A stretch of 49,979 nucleotides of DNA from Clostridiales bacterium (GTDB lineage Bacteria; Bacillota; Clostridia; Christensenellales; Aristaeellaceae): positions 1-49,979 of the forward strand of contig SFFC01000020.1 of assembly GCA_004556985.1 (NCBI GenBank). The letters are read 5' to 3'. Position numbers and translations under genes: made by a program. Positions 22,911-32,267 of this stretch are shown one piece after another. Each line of letters opens with the position of its first letter. Positions within the stretch are counted from its first letter, which is position 1. Below the pieces are notes generated by a model. The model saw only the letters and a program-made list of their open reading frames with translations, was not told where the DNA came from and did not search any database.

Positions 22911-24703
22911 GCCTCCAGCTCCCCGTAGGCCAGCACAAGCTCGGCGAAGTAGTCAAGCGCCTCGCAGACCGGCTGCGGCGTGGACATGTCGACCCCGGCG
23001 ACGCGCAGCTCGTCGATGGGCTTCATGCTGCCGCCCAGCGTCAGGAATTTGCGGTAGGCCGCCAGCTTCTCCGGGTCGCCGCTGAGGATGCCGCGCGCCA
23101 GCGCGACCGCCGCGCAGAAGCCCGTCGCATACTTGTAGACGTAGAACGGGCTGTAGAAGTGCGGAATGCGCATCCACTCGTAGGCGACCTCCTTGTCCAC
23201 CTTGCAGGCGCCGCCGTAATAGAGCTTGTTCAAGTCGTAATACATGGCGCTCAGGCTGTCGCGCGTCAGGCTCTGGCCCTCCTGCGCCATGCAGTGCGCC
23301 TTGTATTCGAACTCGGCGAACATTGTCTGGCGGAAGACCGTCGTGCGGAAGTGCTGCAGCAGCGAGTTAATCAGCGCCGCCTGCGCCTTGGGATCGTCCG
23401 CATATTTCTTGCGCAGGTATTCGGACAGAAGGATCTCGTTGCAGGTCGAAGCGACCTCGGCGACGAAGATCGTGTATTCCGCCTTGGCAGCCGGCTGGGT
23501 CTTGTTCGAATAGAAGCTGTGCATCGCGTGGCCCATCTCATGACAGAGCGTGGAGAGGCCGTCGTAGGTCTTCTTGTGGTTGAGCAGCACATAGGGTGTC
23601 GTGCGGTGGACGCTGCCGCAGCTGTACGCGCCGCCGCGCTTGTTCTTCGTCTCGTAGACGTCGATCCAGCGCTCCGGAAGCGCGCGGGAGGCGTCGCGCA
23701 CATAGTCCTCGCCCAGCGGCCTGACGGCCTCCAGGAAGATGGCAAACGCCTCGTCGATGTCGGGATGGATGTCAAACTCCGTCGGCTCCTGCGCGTAGAG
23801 GTCGTACATGTGCAGCTTGGAAAGCCCCATGCGGTGCTGCTTGATGTGCAGGTATTCGTTCAGCGTGCCGATGCCGCCATGCACGGCGTCGATCAGGCTG
23901 TCGTAGACGCTCTCGTCGATCGCGTCCGGATAAAGCGCCGCCTGGCGCGGGCTGTCGTAGCCGCGCGCGCGGCTGGCAAACAGATCGCCCTTGACCTGGC
24001 CGGCATACAGCGCAGCAATCGTGTTGCCCAGCTTGTTGTAGCCGTTCATGATGTTGGTATAGGCCGCCTTGCGCACGGTGCGATCGCGGCTCTCGAGCAG
24101 GGGCAGCAGGCGCGCGTCGGTCAGCTTGGTCTTCTTGCCGTCCTCGCCGCGCGTCATCCCCAGATCCAGGTCGACGTAGAGCATGTCCGCCGCGTTTTCC
24201 GGCACGCCGCGAACCTCGCCCGCCGCTGCGAGCAGCTGCTCCTCCTTTGCGCTGAGCGTATGCGGCTTCATGCGCAGCACATCCCTCAGGAAGACGTCGT
24301 ATTCGCCAAACGCCGGATCGGCAATCATCGCCTCCAGCGTCTCCTGCGGCAGCGCCAGCAGCTCCGGCGTCAGAAAGGCCGCCTTCGCCTCCGCCTCGCT
24401 GACCAGCGAGGCCGCGCGGCCGAACAGCGCCTGATACTTGCCGTTCGCGCCGTCCTCGTTGGTCTTCATCATCGCATAGGTGAAGAGCTCCGAGAGGCTC
24501 AGCTCCAGGCCCATATACGCGCGCAGCGCCGCAAGCACGGCCTCTGTGCCGCCCGAGAGCGTCCCCTCGTATTGCGAAAACGCTTCGGCCTCCTTGCGCG
24601 CCTTTGCAAACGCGGCCTCCCAGGCCTCGTCGGTTTCAAAAATGCGCGTCAGATCCCATGTGTAGCGCGGATCGACCTGATCGCGCGTCAGTTCCTGTTC
24701 CAT
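22907..24703 (-). CDS. pepF: Oligoendopeptidase F (M3 family)
   Basis: 598 residues, a cytoplasmic zinc metallopeptidase that degrades short peptides (about 7-17 residues in characterised PepF). The zinc motif is CHEMGHA (HExxH at 388-392), with the third ligand glutamate in FVAEVASTCNE about 25 residues later. The N-terminal RYTWDLTRIFETDEAWE and the C-terminal FYVYKYATGFCAAVALA are family hallmarks. AAAGGAGAAC stands before the ATG. It follows DUF711 by 132 nt, a gap that contains a perfect hairpin, and its stop overlaps the next small gene. Confidence 0.95.
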   Translation of the reverse strand: MEQELTRDQVDPRYTWDLTRIFETDEAWEAAFAKARKEAEAFSQYEGTLSGGTEAVLAALRAYMGLELSLSELFTYAMMKTNEDGANGKYQALFGRAASLVSEAEAKAAFLTPELLALPQETLEAMIADPAFGEYDVFLRDVLRMKPHTLSAKEEQLLAAAGEVRGVPENAADMLYVDLDLGMTRGEDGKKTKLTDARLLPLLESRDRTVRKAAYTNIMNGYNKLGNTIAALYAGQVKGDLFASRARGYDSPRQAALYPDAIDESVYDSLIDAVHGGIGTLNEYLHIKQHRMGLSKLHMYDLYAQEPTEFDIHPDIDEAFAIFLEAVRPLGEDYVRDASRALPERWIDVYETKNKRGGAYSCGSVHRTTPYVLLNHKKTYDGLSTLCHEMGHAMHSFYSNKTQPAAKAEYTIFVAEVASTCNEILLSEYLRKKYADDPKAQAALINSLLQHFRTTVFRQTMFAEFEYKAHCMAQEGQSLTRDSLSAMYYDLNKLYYGGACKVDKEVAYEWMRIPHFYSPFYVYKYATGFCAAVALARGILSGDPEKLAAYRKFLTLGGSMKPIDELRVAGVDMSTPQPVCEALDYFAELVLAYGELEA

Positions 24704-24767
24704 ACCGGTTCTCCTTTTCCCAAATCATCGTTCCTTGTTAAGCAGCGCCGCCCGTCCCGCAAATCCG

Positions 24768-24792
24768 CCCGAGGGGACTCTCTCCCCTCGGG
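24768..24792. other. Perfect 10-bp hairpin between DUF711 and pepF
   Basis: CCCGAGGGGA pairs with TCCCCTCGGG around a 5-nt loop. No T-tract follows in the direction of transcription, so it is not a canonical terminator. It may be an mRNA processing or stabilising structure that sets different levels for DUF711 and pepF. Confidence 0.5.
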
Positions 24793-24835
24793 TTGCGCTT
24801 TGCTTTTGTACAGGGGCCTTTCCTTGCTTCTTCAA

Positions 24836-26191
24836 TCAGTTCTTGAGGCTCTGCAGCGGCGCGGGAATGCGTCCGCCGCGGGCAATAAACGCCTCCGCCG
24901 AATACGGACTGACGCGCATGATCGGCGCGCGCCCGAACAGGCCGCCAAAATTGACCTCGTCGCCCACGCCTTTGCCGGGGGCAGGGATGATGCGCACGGC
25001 GGTCGTCTTGCTGTTGACCATGCCGATTGCCGCCTCGTCCGCAATGATCGCGGCAATCGTCGAGGCAGGCGTGTCGCCCGGCACGGCAATCATATCCAGG
25101 CCGACCGAGCATACGCAGGTCATCGCCTCAAGCTTTTCAAGGCTGAGCGCGCCGCGCTCCGCTGCGTGGATCATGCCGATGTCCTCGGAGACCGGGATGA
25201 ACGCACCGGAGAGGCCGCCGACGTGACTGGAGGCCATGACGCCGCCCTTCTTGACCGCGTCGTTGAGCAGGGCGAGCGCGGCGGTCGTGCCATGGCAGCC
25301 GCAGACCTCCAGACCCATCTCCTCGAGGATATGCGCGACGGAGTCGCCCATCGCCGGGGTCGGCGCAAGAGAAAGGTCGACGATGCCGAACGGCACGCCC
25401 AGACGGCTGCTCGCCTCGCGGGCGATCAGCTGGCCGACGCGGGTGATCTTGAAGGCGGTCTTCTTGATCGTCTCCGCGACGACGTCAAACGGCTGGCCCT
25501 TGGCCTCCTTCTCGAGCGCATGCTTGACGACGCCCGGGCCGGAGATGCCGACGTTGATGCAGCAGTCCCCCTCGCCCGGGCCATGGAAGGCGCCGGCCAT
25601 GAAGGGATTGTCCTCCACGGCGTTGGCGAAGACGACCAGCTTCATGCAGCCGGAGGCATCCGTGTCGCGAGTCGCCTCGGCGATGTCCTTGACCGCCTCG
25701 CCGCACAGGCGCACGGCGTCCATGTCGATGCCCGCGCGGGTCGAGGCGACGTTGACCGAGGAGCAGACGCGCTCCGTCGTGGAGAGCGCCTCCGGCAGCG
25801 AGGCGATGAGCGCCCGGTCGGAGGCGGTCATGCCCTTCTGCACGAGCGCCGTGTAGCCGCCGATGTAGTTGACGCCCGTCTCCTTGGCGGCCGCGTCCAT
25901 CGCGCGCGCGACGACCACCGGGTCGCCGCAGGCCGCCGCGACGAGGCTCGCAGGCGTGACGGAGATGCGCTTGTTGACGATCGGAATGCCGAATTCTCGC
26001 TCAAGCGCCTCGCCAGTGGCGACCAGATGCTCCGCCTGCTTCGTGATGCGGTCGTAGATGTTCTGGTAGAGCGCCTTTTTGTCCGGCGTCGCGCAGGCAT
26101 AGAGCGATATGCCCATCGTAATCGTGCGGATGTCGAGCTTTTCCTCGGAAATCATCCGGACGGTTTGCAGAATTTCAGACGTGTTGATCAT
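24836..26191 (-). CDS. DUF711 / PFL family protein (UPF0210)
   Basis: 451 residues of the highly conserved DUF711 family, often labelled PFL family because of distant likeness to glycyl-radical enzymes. Segments such as DIRTITMGISLYACA, FHGPGEGDCCINVGISGPGV, LSLAPTPAMGDSVA and GCHGTTAALALLND match the family along its whole length. No reaction is established. The family is almost always encoded next to an ACT-domain protein, as here (11 nt upstream), so that protein probably supplies amino-acid sensing. The start is ATG 26191 with AGGAGG 5 nt upstream. The frame is open further, but that part overlaps the ACT gene. Confidence 0.9.
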   Translation of the reverse strand: MINTSEILQTVRMISEEKLDIRTITMGISLYACATPDKKALYQNIYDRITKQAEHLVATGEALEREFGIPIVNKRISVTPASLVAAACGDPVVVARAMDAAAKETGVNYIGGYTALVQKGMTASDRALIASLPEALSTTERVCSSVNVASTRAGIDMDAVRLCGEAVKDIAEATRDTDASGCMKLVVFANAVEDNPFMAGAFHGPGEGDCCINVGISGPGVVKHALEKEAKGQPFDVVAETIKKTAFKITRVGQLIAREASSRLGVPFGIVDLSLAPTPAMGDSVAHILEEMGLEVCGCHGTTAALALLNDAVKKGGVMASSHVGGLSGAFIPVSEDIGMIHAAERGALSLEKLEAMTCVCSVGLDMIAVPGDTPASTIAAIIADEAAIGMVNSKTTAVRIIPAPGKGVGDEVNFGGLFGRAPIMRVSPYSAEAFIARGGRIPAPLQSLKN

Positions 26192-26201
26192 GGCGCCCTC
26201 C

Positions 26202-26477
26202 TCAGATGCGGTGCATCGCGTCGAAGATCTCGCTGCGCTGGATGCGGATCTGCAACCCGAGTTCACCGGCCAGGGCATCCAGATCGTCCTTCAGCTCGCC
26301 AAAGCGGCTCAGCGAGATATCGACGATCATGATCATGTTAAACATTCCGGAAAGGACGGTCTGCGAGATGTCTTGAATGTTCGCCTCGTGATGCGCCAGC
26401 ACCGCACTCACCTGCGCGATGATGCCAATGGTGTCGTTGCCAACGACCGTGACAACCGCCGTGTTCTTCTTTTCCAT
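26202..26477 (-). CDS. ACT domain protein (UPF0237)
   Basis: 91 residues, a single ACT domain (TAVVTVVGNDTIGIIAQVSA, then HEANIQDISQTVL). It is the usual partner of DUF711 and is expected to dimerise and bind a small ligand, probably an amino acid. The stretch FNMIMIVDIS is a conserved central strand. The start is ATG 26477 with GGGGAGGAAAG upstream. A longer open frame to 26786 is an artefact of the GC-rich antisense of the HAD gene. It is the first gene behind the TTGCAA-17-TACAAT promoter. Confidence 0.9.
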   Translation of the reverse strand: MEKKNTAVVTVVGNDTIGIIAQVSAVLAHHEANIQDISQTVLSGMFNMIMIVDISLSRFGELKDDLDALAGELGLQIRIQRSEIFDAMHRI

Positions 26478-26547
26478 TCGTGCTTTCCTCCCCATGCTCT
26501 CCCCGCTGGCGCATGCCTGCGGAGGATAGTTGTTCCCTGTGCGCTCT

Positions 26548-26576
26548 ATTGTACAGCGCCGCAGGGGAAATTGCAA
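26548..26576 (-). promoter_or_regulatory. Sigma-A promoter of the ACT-DUF711-pepF operon
   Basis: Reading leftward, TTGCAA (26571-26576) and TACAAT (26548-26553) are separated by exactly 17 bp, about 70 bp before the ACT start codon. The promoter begins 2 bp after the stop of the HAD gene. Confidence 0.8.
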
Positions 26577-26578
26577 GC

Positions 26579-27298
26579 TCAGGCGCTCTCGCGGATGACG
26601 CGCAGGCAGGCCTGCGTCACCTCGTCCGTCGTCCCGCACAGGCAGTCCGCCCCGGCGAGCTCCTCCCGCGTGCCCAGGCCGTAGGTCACACCGACGGCAT
26701 AGGCCCCGGCCAGCCGGGCGTTCTCGATGTCCGTCACGCGGTCGCCCACGACGATGACGCGCCGCGCGCCCAGCTCCCGCGCCCACATGCCGATGCGCTG
26801 CGCCTTGGTGACGCCGCTGACATAGCCGCTGTGCAGCGAGATATACGGCGCGATGGCAAACGCGTCGATATTCGCGTCGCAGTAGCTGCCTGTGCCGTTG
26901 GTCAGAATCGAGAGCACCGCGTGCGGCGCCAGCGCCGCGAGCATCTGCGCCGTTCCGGGAAACATCCTGCCCGCGCTGCGCACCAGCTCCACGTCCGTCT
27001 CGTCGAGCAGCCTGTTGTACAGCGGCCGCCTGTCCGGTCCGATGCCCATGACGCGGCAGACCTCGTCGGCATCCGGGCCGTTGAAGGAATCCGCCAGCTC
27101 ATCCGATATTTCGCCAAATCCCATCAGCGCAAAGACGCGCTTGAAGCTAATGCGCGCAAGCTCCTGGCTGTCGGCGATCGTTCCGTCCAGATCGAAGACG
27201 ATCAGAACGGGCCGCTGCGCCTGCGCCGGGACAAGGGTGGCGGCCCGGACAGCGTCCATCCCGCCGGGAAGGTTCTCTCTGGTCTGCTTCATCGGCAT
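26579..27298 (-). CDS. HAD-family phosphatase (Gph-like)
   Basis: 239 residues with the HAD motifs FDLDGTIADS (nucleophile, about residues 34-43), LTNGTGS (motif II), the lysine in VTKAQRIG and GDRVTDIENAR (motif IV). A helical cap lies between the first two motifs. It belongs to the phosphoglycolate phosphatase-like group, whose members dephosphorylate small phosphosugars or pyrophosphate. The exact substrate is not predictable. The first 25 or so residues precede the domain and lack similarity, so a start at a later methionine is possible. The annotated ATG overlaps the fbp stop in TAATG. Confidence 0.82.
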   Translation of the reverse strand: MPMKQTRENLPGGMDAVRAATLVPAQAQRPVLIVFDLDGTIADSQELARISFKRVFALMGFGEISDELADSFNGPDADEVCRVMGIGPDRRPLYNRLLDETDVELVRSAGRMFPGTAQMLAALAPHAVLSILTNGTGSYCDANIDAFAIAPYISLHSGYVSGVTKAQRIGMWARELGARRVIVVGDRVTDIENARLAGAYAVGVTYGLGTREELAGADCLCGTTDEVTQACLRVIRESA

Positions 27299-29268
27299 TA
27301 TCCTCTCGCTTCCTTGATGACGCCGCTGCGATAGGCCTCAATCAGCGCCATCAAATCGTCAATGCGTTCGCGCAGGGCGGCGCCGTCATCCGTATCCGCG
27401 ATCAGCAAGCGGCGCGGCATCTGCTTGACGAGGCTCTGCACGGAGTGAATGTCCTGCTCCGAGGAGATCGCGCTGGCCGTCGATTCAAACGGCTGATGCG
27501 CGACGAGGTTGAGCTCATGCGAGGTGAAGATGAGCGTGTAGCCCGCGATGCCCGTCACGGGCTGATACGCGCGGGAAAGGCCGCCGTCAATCACCAGCAG
27601 CTTGCCGCCCGCCTTGATCGGACTCTCGCCCTTGGAGAGCTTGACCGGCACATGGCCGTTGATGATGAAGCCGCTGTCGCTCAGGTCAAACTCGCGCAGG
27701 ATGCGCAGCGCGGTCGCCTCATCGTTCTGGTAGTTATAGTAGGCGTTCTTGACCTCCGTATGCGCCGCCTTGTCGGCGATGAAGTAGCGCTCGAAGGTCG
27801 CCATTTTGCTCTTGCCGAAGAGCGGAGAATTCGGCCCGCTGCCCAGATACCAGAGGAAATCCTGTCCCGTCTGGCGCTGGCTCTGCCCGAGCTTGGCGAA
27901 ATAGCCCTGCCGCGCGAGCTGGTCGGCCGCGTCGATGGCCGCGCGCCCGCTCAGGCGGCTCTTCGCGGAAACCGGAATCGGCGCAAACGAGCCGTCCGTC
28001 TCCATCGGGATGCAGCCGTGGTAGAGCAGGTTTCCGTTGCAGCGCAGGTACATGCCGCCCGCGCTGTAAAGAAACTGCACATGGCGCTGCAGCTTCTCGG
28101 AATGCGCAAACTCCAGCACGAGCCTGTCCATGATCTCCCGCTCCAGCGGCGTGAGCGCGTAAGGATCTGCCGGATCGATCGTCGGGAAGCTGCACGAGCG
28201 CAGCGGATAGACCGTCCCGTCGACCTCAACCGTCCTGTTTGCAAAGTCGATGCGGTGCAGCAGGCGCCGGCTCTCCATGCCGTATTCGGGATGGCGTTCC
28301 AGCAGCTGCCCCTCGAGCTTGAACTGCAACACTGCGGCGGCCTTGTGCATCCGCGCAAGCTCCATCTCGTCGTCCTGCAGCTTCTCGCCGTTGTCCCGCG
28401 GGAGAAAGGCCTCGCAGGGATCGTCCCCATAGCAGGTCATCGCCAGCGTCGAGAGGGGACGCAGCGAGATGCCGTAGCCGACCTCCAGCGTCTCCAGATT
28501 GCCGTATTTGACCGAGGTGACGATCACCTGCGCGATGCAGGCCTCCGAGAGCGCCGCCGCGCCCATCCAGGCGATGTCGTGGTTGCCCCACTGCACGTCG
28601 ACCTGGTGGTAGTTTTCCAGCGCGTCCATGATCAGGTCGGCGCGCGGGCCGCGGTCGAAGATGTCTCCGATGATGTGCAGCCGGTCGATCGCCAGCGCCT
28701 GAATGACGCGGCTGAGCGCGATGATCATCGCGTCGGCCTGCCCGGTCTCCAGGATCGACTGCATGACCTCCCGGTAATAGCCCTCCTTGTCGGGCGTGCC
28801 GTCGCTGAGCAGCAGCTCCTCGATCAGCGCGCCCATCTCCCTGGGCATCGCGTCGCGCACGCGCTTGCGCGTGTACTTGACCGAGCAGACGCGGCAGACC
28901 TCCACCAGCCTGTAAATCGTCAGCCTGTACCATTCCTCGCAGACGACCTTCTGCTTCTTGAGCAGCGCCAGCTTCTCATCCGGGTAGTAGATGAGCGTGG
29001 AGAGCATGTCGCGCTCGTGCGTGGAGAGGATATCCTTATACAGGTCATTGATCTTGCGCTTGATGACGCCACTCGCGTTGTGCAGGATATGCAGGAACGC
29101 GGCGTGCTCTCCATGCAGGTCAGAGAGGAAATGCTCCGTGCCCTTGGGCAGGCGCAGAACGGCGCGCAGATGCGCCACCTCCGCAGAGGCCTCCTGGATG
29201 GTCCTGTACTGCTTGCGCAGCAGGTTCAGATACCGGATTTCCTGCGGCGAAAAGGGTTCTTCGCGCAT
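27298..29268 (-). CDS. fbp: Fructose-1,6-bisphosphatase, class III
   Basis: 656 residues, close to the 671 of Bacillus subtilis Fbp and typical of Firmicutes. It converts fructose-1,6-bisphosphate to fructose-6-phosphate in gluconeogenesis. The calcineurin-like metal motifs are in order: LSDLHGE (about 48-54), GDIFDRGP (201-208), WGNHD (227-231) and the later NGHVPVK. KSPLFG-like and FERYFI segments complete the family pattern. GGAGG 8 nt before the ATG supports the start. It follows ridA by 69 nt, a gap holding only a small hairpin. Confidence 0.95.
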   Translation of the reverse strand: MREEPFSPQEIRYLNLLRKQYRTIQEASAEVAHLRAVLRLPKGTEHFLSDLHGEHAAFLHILHNASGVIKRKINDLYKDILSTHERDMLSTLIYYPDEKLALLKKQKVVCEEWYRLTIYRLVEVCRVCSVKYTRKRVRDAMPREMGALIEELLLSDGTPDKEGYYREVMQSILETGQADAMIIALSRVIQALAIDRLHIIGDIFDRGPRADLIMDALENYHQVDVQWGNHDIAWMGAAALSEACIAQVIVTSVKYGNLETLEVGYGISLRPLSTLAMTCYGDDPCEAFLPRDNGEKLQDDEMELARMHKAAAVLQFKLEGQLLERHPEYGMESRRLLHRIDFANRTVEVDGTVYPLRSCSFPTIDPADPYALTPLEREIMDRLVLEFAHSEKLQRHVQFLYSAGGMYLRCNGNLLYHGCIPMETDGSFAPIPVSAKSRLSGRAAIDAADQLARQGYFAKLGQSQRQTGQDFLWYLGSGPNSPLFGKSKMATFERYFIADKAAHTEVKNAYYNYQNDEATALRILREFDLSDSGFIINGHVPVKLSKGESPIKAGGKLLVIDGGLSRAYQPVTGIAGYTLIFTSHELNLVAHQPFESTASAISSEQDIHSVQSLVKQMPRRLLIADTDDGAALRERIDDLMALIEAYRSGVIKEARG

Positions 29269-29337
29269 GCTACCAGCCTCCGTTTCAACCGTTTTTGTCT
29301 CCTGCCATCCCTAAAGCGGCATGTAGGCCGCTCTTCC

Positions 29338-29724
29338 TCATTCCCTCGCCTTGGCGATGCACTCGACCTCGATGGACAGTCCCATCGGCAGATGAGAGAC
29401 CTCCACACAGGTGCGCGCCGGGAAATCCGGGCCGAAGTACTGCGCGTAGAGCTTGTTGACCTCGCCGAATTCGCCGATGTCGGTCAGGTACACCGTCGTC
29501 TTGAGCACGTCCTCAAGCGTCGCGCCCATCTCGCCCAACACGGTTTTGATATTCTCAAACGCCTGCTTCGCCTGCGCGAGCGTGCCGCCCTCCACAGGCT
29601 TTTGCACGGCCGGATCGATGCCGATCATGCCGCTGAGGTAGATGATGCCGCCCGCGATCGTCGCGGTGGAATACGGGCCGACCGCTGCCGGGCCCTTCTG
29701 CGTCTTGAAGCAAACCTTTTCCAT
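29338..29724 (-). CDS. ridA: RidA family reactive intermediate deaminase
   Basis: 128 residues, the normal size of a RidA (YjgF/YER057c/UK114) subunit of a trimer. It hydrolyses 2-aminoacrylate and related enamines or imines released by PLP enzymes such as threonine and serine dehydratases. The key arginine lies in FPARTCVEV, and the YLSGMIG, AFENIKTVL and SIEVECIA segments are characteristic. GAGGAGGAG is placed 7 nt before the ATG. A threonine aldolase and other PLP chemistry are encoded elsewhere in the window, but no direct link is implied. Confidence 0.93.
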   Translation of the reverse strand: MEKVCFKTQKGPAAVGPYSTATIAGGIIYLSGMIGIDPAVQKPVEGGTLAQAKQAFENIKTVLGEMGATLEDVLKTTVYLTDIGEFGEVNKLYAQYFGPDFPARTCVEVSHLPMGLSIEVECIAKARE

Positions 29725-29786
29725 GTCAAAACTCCTCCTCGTCTGTCGGCCCGCTCTTTGGCAGGCCCCGTTTTGCCCTCGCGGAC

Positions 29787-31265
29787 TTATCGCTCCGTCA
29801 CGCCGACATAGACCGTCGGCGCGATCGGGTCATAGCTGTCCGTGCTGACGGTCTCCCGCTCCAGCTCATTGCCAAGCGCATCGAGCGTCACCCGCTCGAC
29901 GACCGCCGTGTACCCCGGCCCACCCTCACCGACCGGCACGCGCTCGTCGGTATACGTCGCATAGCGTCCCTCGCGGTCGCGGACGTAGACGGGCTCCGTG
30001 GGGATCTCCGTCTCCTCTGCCTGCGTCTCAAGCGCATAGTGGACAGAAAGCGGCTCACCGAAGAGCTGCACCTCGCAGACCGCCGCGTCGCCATCCGCAT
30101 AGACTCTTGCGCTCACGAACACCGGGCTGTCCGTCGGGTTGCCCAGCACGAGGTCAAGCCCCTGGTCGGAGACCGCTGCCTCCTGCCCGATCTCGCAGTA
30201 GCTTACCGGGGAGACCGCCGCATGCCGCTCCTCCACCGGCAGATCGCCCAGCAGGGCCGCGCGGTACAGGGCCGTGGAGAGCTGGCAAAGCCCGCCGCCC
30301 AGGCCGACGGTGCCCGCGCCATAGGCCGGCTCCTCCGCCTCGACGTAGCCCGACTCCGCCGTTCTCGCGCCGACGACAGCGTTGAAGGAGAGCGTCCCGC
30401 CCGCGTCGATGCGCGCGCCGCTGAGCAGCGCAGCCGCCTTCTGCATGTTCGCCACGGAGGCCGGCTCCGCCGACACCATCATCACCACCCGCGAGCGCAG
30501 GCAGGAGGCCGCCTCCAGCTGCGCGCGCGTGACCGACGGCGCAAGCCGCGTCTCGCCCGTCTTCTCCTCGCCCGGCTCGAGGGAGAGGATCGACGCCTCA
30601 ATCGCCTCCCGGAGCGGTGCCGTGTCAAGCGCCCAGCCGTCCTTCTCATCGGTATAGCGGAAGGGCTCGCTGTTGCCCGGCGCAAAAGCGACCGTCGCAT
30701 TGACGGGTTCGCATTCCACCTGCGCGCGGATCTCCTCAAGCAGCGCATCCGCCGCGTCCATCGAATACGCGAGCACGGGCGTCACGATCATCGGCTCCTC
30801 CCGCAGACGAAGCATCGCGAGGAACCGCGACACCATGCCGCCCTCCCGGCCCGCCTGCCAGAGCGCCCCGAGCGTCTTTTCCGCGTCCGCGTGCAGCGCG
30901 ACATCCTGCGCCGTCAGCGTCCAGCTTTGCGTCTTCCCTGTGATCGTAAACGACCAATCCGCAATGGCCTCGCCGGTCAACCCGAAAAGCGCCTCCTCGC
31001 CCTGGGCATAGCTCAGGCCCCCGAGCGGCTCACCCAGCAGCGCCGTGCCGGGGAGAAACGCCTCGGCATACGGCTGCGTGCAGGTGTAGACATAGACCGT
31101 CGCAACGCCGATCAGCACCGCGATCAGCAGCACGACCAGCGATGCCGCCGCCGCGCCGTTCATCCGCTTTTTGCGGCGTTTTTTCTTCTTTTTGGGCGGC
31201 TCCGGCTTCTCTTCAGGCCGCTGCTTTCTGGGCGGCATATAGCCGGCCCGCGTCAATGACGGCAT
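29787..31265 (-). CDS. VanW family protein with PG-binding and G5-like domains
   Basis: 492 residues. After a Pro/Lys-rich cytoplasmic tail comes one membrane span (about residues 38-62). A YoaR-like putative peptidoglycan-binding domain (PF12229, about 75-230) follows, then the VanW domain (about 265-390, with TLSFNAVVGART, YGAGTVGLGGGLCQLSTALYR and CEIGQEAAVS), then a G5-like beta domain at the end. VanW proteins are named from vancomycin clusters, but most, like this one, are outside such clusters and have no established reaction. A wall-linked function is likely. GAGGTG 5 nt before the ATG at 31265 supports the start. It lies 4 nt after the PHP gene. Confidence 0.87.
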   Translation of the reverse strand: MPSLTRAGYMPPRKQRPEEKPEPPKKKKKRRKKRMNGAAAASLVVLLIAVLIGVATVYVYTCTQPYAEAFLPGTALLGEPLGGLSYAQGEEALFGLTGEAIADWSFTITGKTQSWTLTAQDVALHADAEKTLGALWQAGREGGMVSRFLAMLRLREEPMIVTPVLAYSMDAADALLEEIRAQVECEPVNATVAFAPGNSEPFRYTDEKDGWALDTAPLREAIEASILSLEPGEEKTGETRLAPSVTRAQLEAASCLRSRVVMMVSAEPASVANMQKAAALLSGARIDAGGTLSFNAVVGARTAESGYVEAEEPAYGAGTVGLGGGLCQLSTALYRAALLGDLPVEERHAAVSPVSYCEIGQEAAVSDQGLDLVLGNPTDSPVFVSARVYADGDAAVCEVQLFGEPLSVHYALETQAEETEIPTEPVYVRDREGRYATYTDERVPVGEGGPGYTAVVERVTLDALGNELERETVSTDSYDPIAPTVYVGVTER

Positions 31266-31269
31266 CGTT

Positions 31270-32106
31270 TCACCTCGTCAATCCTTTACACAGCGCGGCC
31301 ACGTCGCTTTCCGCGTCCTTCCATCGGTCGACGCCCTCGCCAATGCGGCTCTCGCGTACGGCCTCACCGTGGAAATCGCTCCCGCCCGTCACGAGCAGGC
31401 CTTCCCGCCGTGCCAGATGCAGCAGCATCGCCGCATGGTTGTTCTGCGCGCTGGGATGGTAGACCTCCAGCCCGTCAAGCCCCTGCCCCTTCCATTCGCG
31501 AACGAGGGCATCGATCGCCATGTCGCCCAGCTTGAGCTGCATCGGATGGGCGAGCACAGCGATGCCGCCCGCCCCGTGAATCAGCGCCACCGCCTGCGCG
31601 ACCCGGACATCCTCCCTGGGCACATAGCCGCACTTGCCCGGCACGAGAAAGCGGTCAAACGCATCGCTCACCGAGCTGGCATAGCCCGCCTCGACGAGCG
31701 CCCGCGCGACATGCGGCCTGGCGACGACGCCGCGGGCCAGCTCATGCACGCGCGAAAGCGAGATCGTCATGCCCGCCTGCGCGAGCCGCTCGACCATCTT
31801 TTGGGTGCGTGCCTCCCGCTCCTCCCTCCGATGGCGCGAAAACGCCAACAGCGGCTCGTCCTGCGGGTCGATGCCGTAGCCGAGGATGTGAATCTCCTTC
31901 TGCGCGCCGCAGCTCAGCTCAACGCCGGGAATCAGTCGGATGCCCGCCTCCCGCGCAGCCGCCTGCGCCTCTGCGATGCCGGCGACGGTGTCGTGGTCGG
32001 TCAACGCAAGCGTCGTGAACCCCTCCTCCGCCGCGCGGCGGACGAGCGCCCCCGGCGAAAGCGTGCCGTCTGAAGCCGTAGAATGCAGATGCAGATCAAC
32101 CTTCAT
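31270..32106 (-). CDS. PHP-domain phosphoesterase (RNase AM / TrpH-like)
   Basis: 278 residues with the PHP metal-site motifs in order: DLHLHSTASDG, TDHDT, PGVELS, the histidine in ARPHVARALV, AHP near VLAHPMQ and GSDFHG. The family includes E. coli RNase AM (YciV/TrpH), a 5'-3' exoribonuclease that matures rRNA 5' ends, and 3',5'-nucleotide bisphosphatases. The motif set fits this group better than the PolC or histidinol-phosphatase PHP families. The start is ATG 32106 with AAAGGGG upstream; a TTG two codons earlier has no support. It heads a five-gene same-strand run. I see no strong sigma-A promoter in the 338 bp upstream. Confidence 0.85.
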   Translation of the reverse strand: MKVDLHLHSTASDGTLSPGALVRRAAEEGFTTLALTDHDTVAGIAEAQAAAREAGIRLIPGVELSCGAQKEIHILGYGIDPQDEPLLAFSRHRREEREARTQKMVERLAQAGMTISLSRVHELARGVVARPHVARALVEAGYASSVSDAFDRFLVPGKCGYVPREDVRVAQAVALIHGAGGIAVLAHPMQLKLGDMAIDALVREWKGQGLDGLEVYHPSAQNNHAAMLLHLARREGLLVTGGSDFHGEAVRESRIGEGVDRWKDAESDVAALCKGLTR

Positions 32107-32267
32107 GGACAAACCCCTTTCCGGATTCTCTCCTCGACGGCCCGGCGCCCTCTTTCAGTTCAGGATATCCTTTTATTGAAACCTTTTCTTTGCAAATCCA
32201 ACCCGTCTCAATCGCAGGCTGCTATGCAGCGTGCTCTGAGACTGCGTTTTTAATCGATTGGGTTACG
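32107..32267. other. Gene-free region upstream of the PHP gene, with an inverted repeat
   Basis: This is the left half of the longest gene-free stretch (32107-32444). It is AT-richer than its surroundings. GTCTCA (32205-32210) and TGAGAC (32237-32242) enclose a smaller hairpin GCTGC-TAT-GCAGC (32218-32230), and TTTTT follows on the plus strand. No plus-strand gene precedes it, so a terminator role is doubtful. No convincing -35/-10 pair for the PHP operon was found. Confidence 0.35.

Noticed and set aside
23159..26332. Plus-strand open frame of over 1000 codons opposite pepF and DUF711
   Set aside because: Both minus-strand genes have intact family motifs. The antisense frame is Arg/His/Leu/Gln-rich, typical of GC-rich shadow frames, and has no recognisable domain.
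27445..29811. Plus-strand open frame opposite fbp and ridA
   Set aside because: Shadow of two well-supported genes. The product is low-complexity Arg/Val/Leu/Asp with no family.
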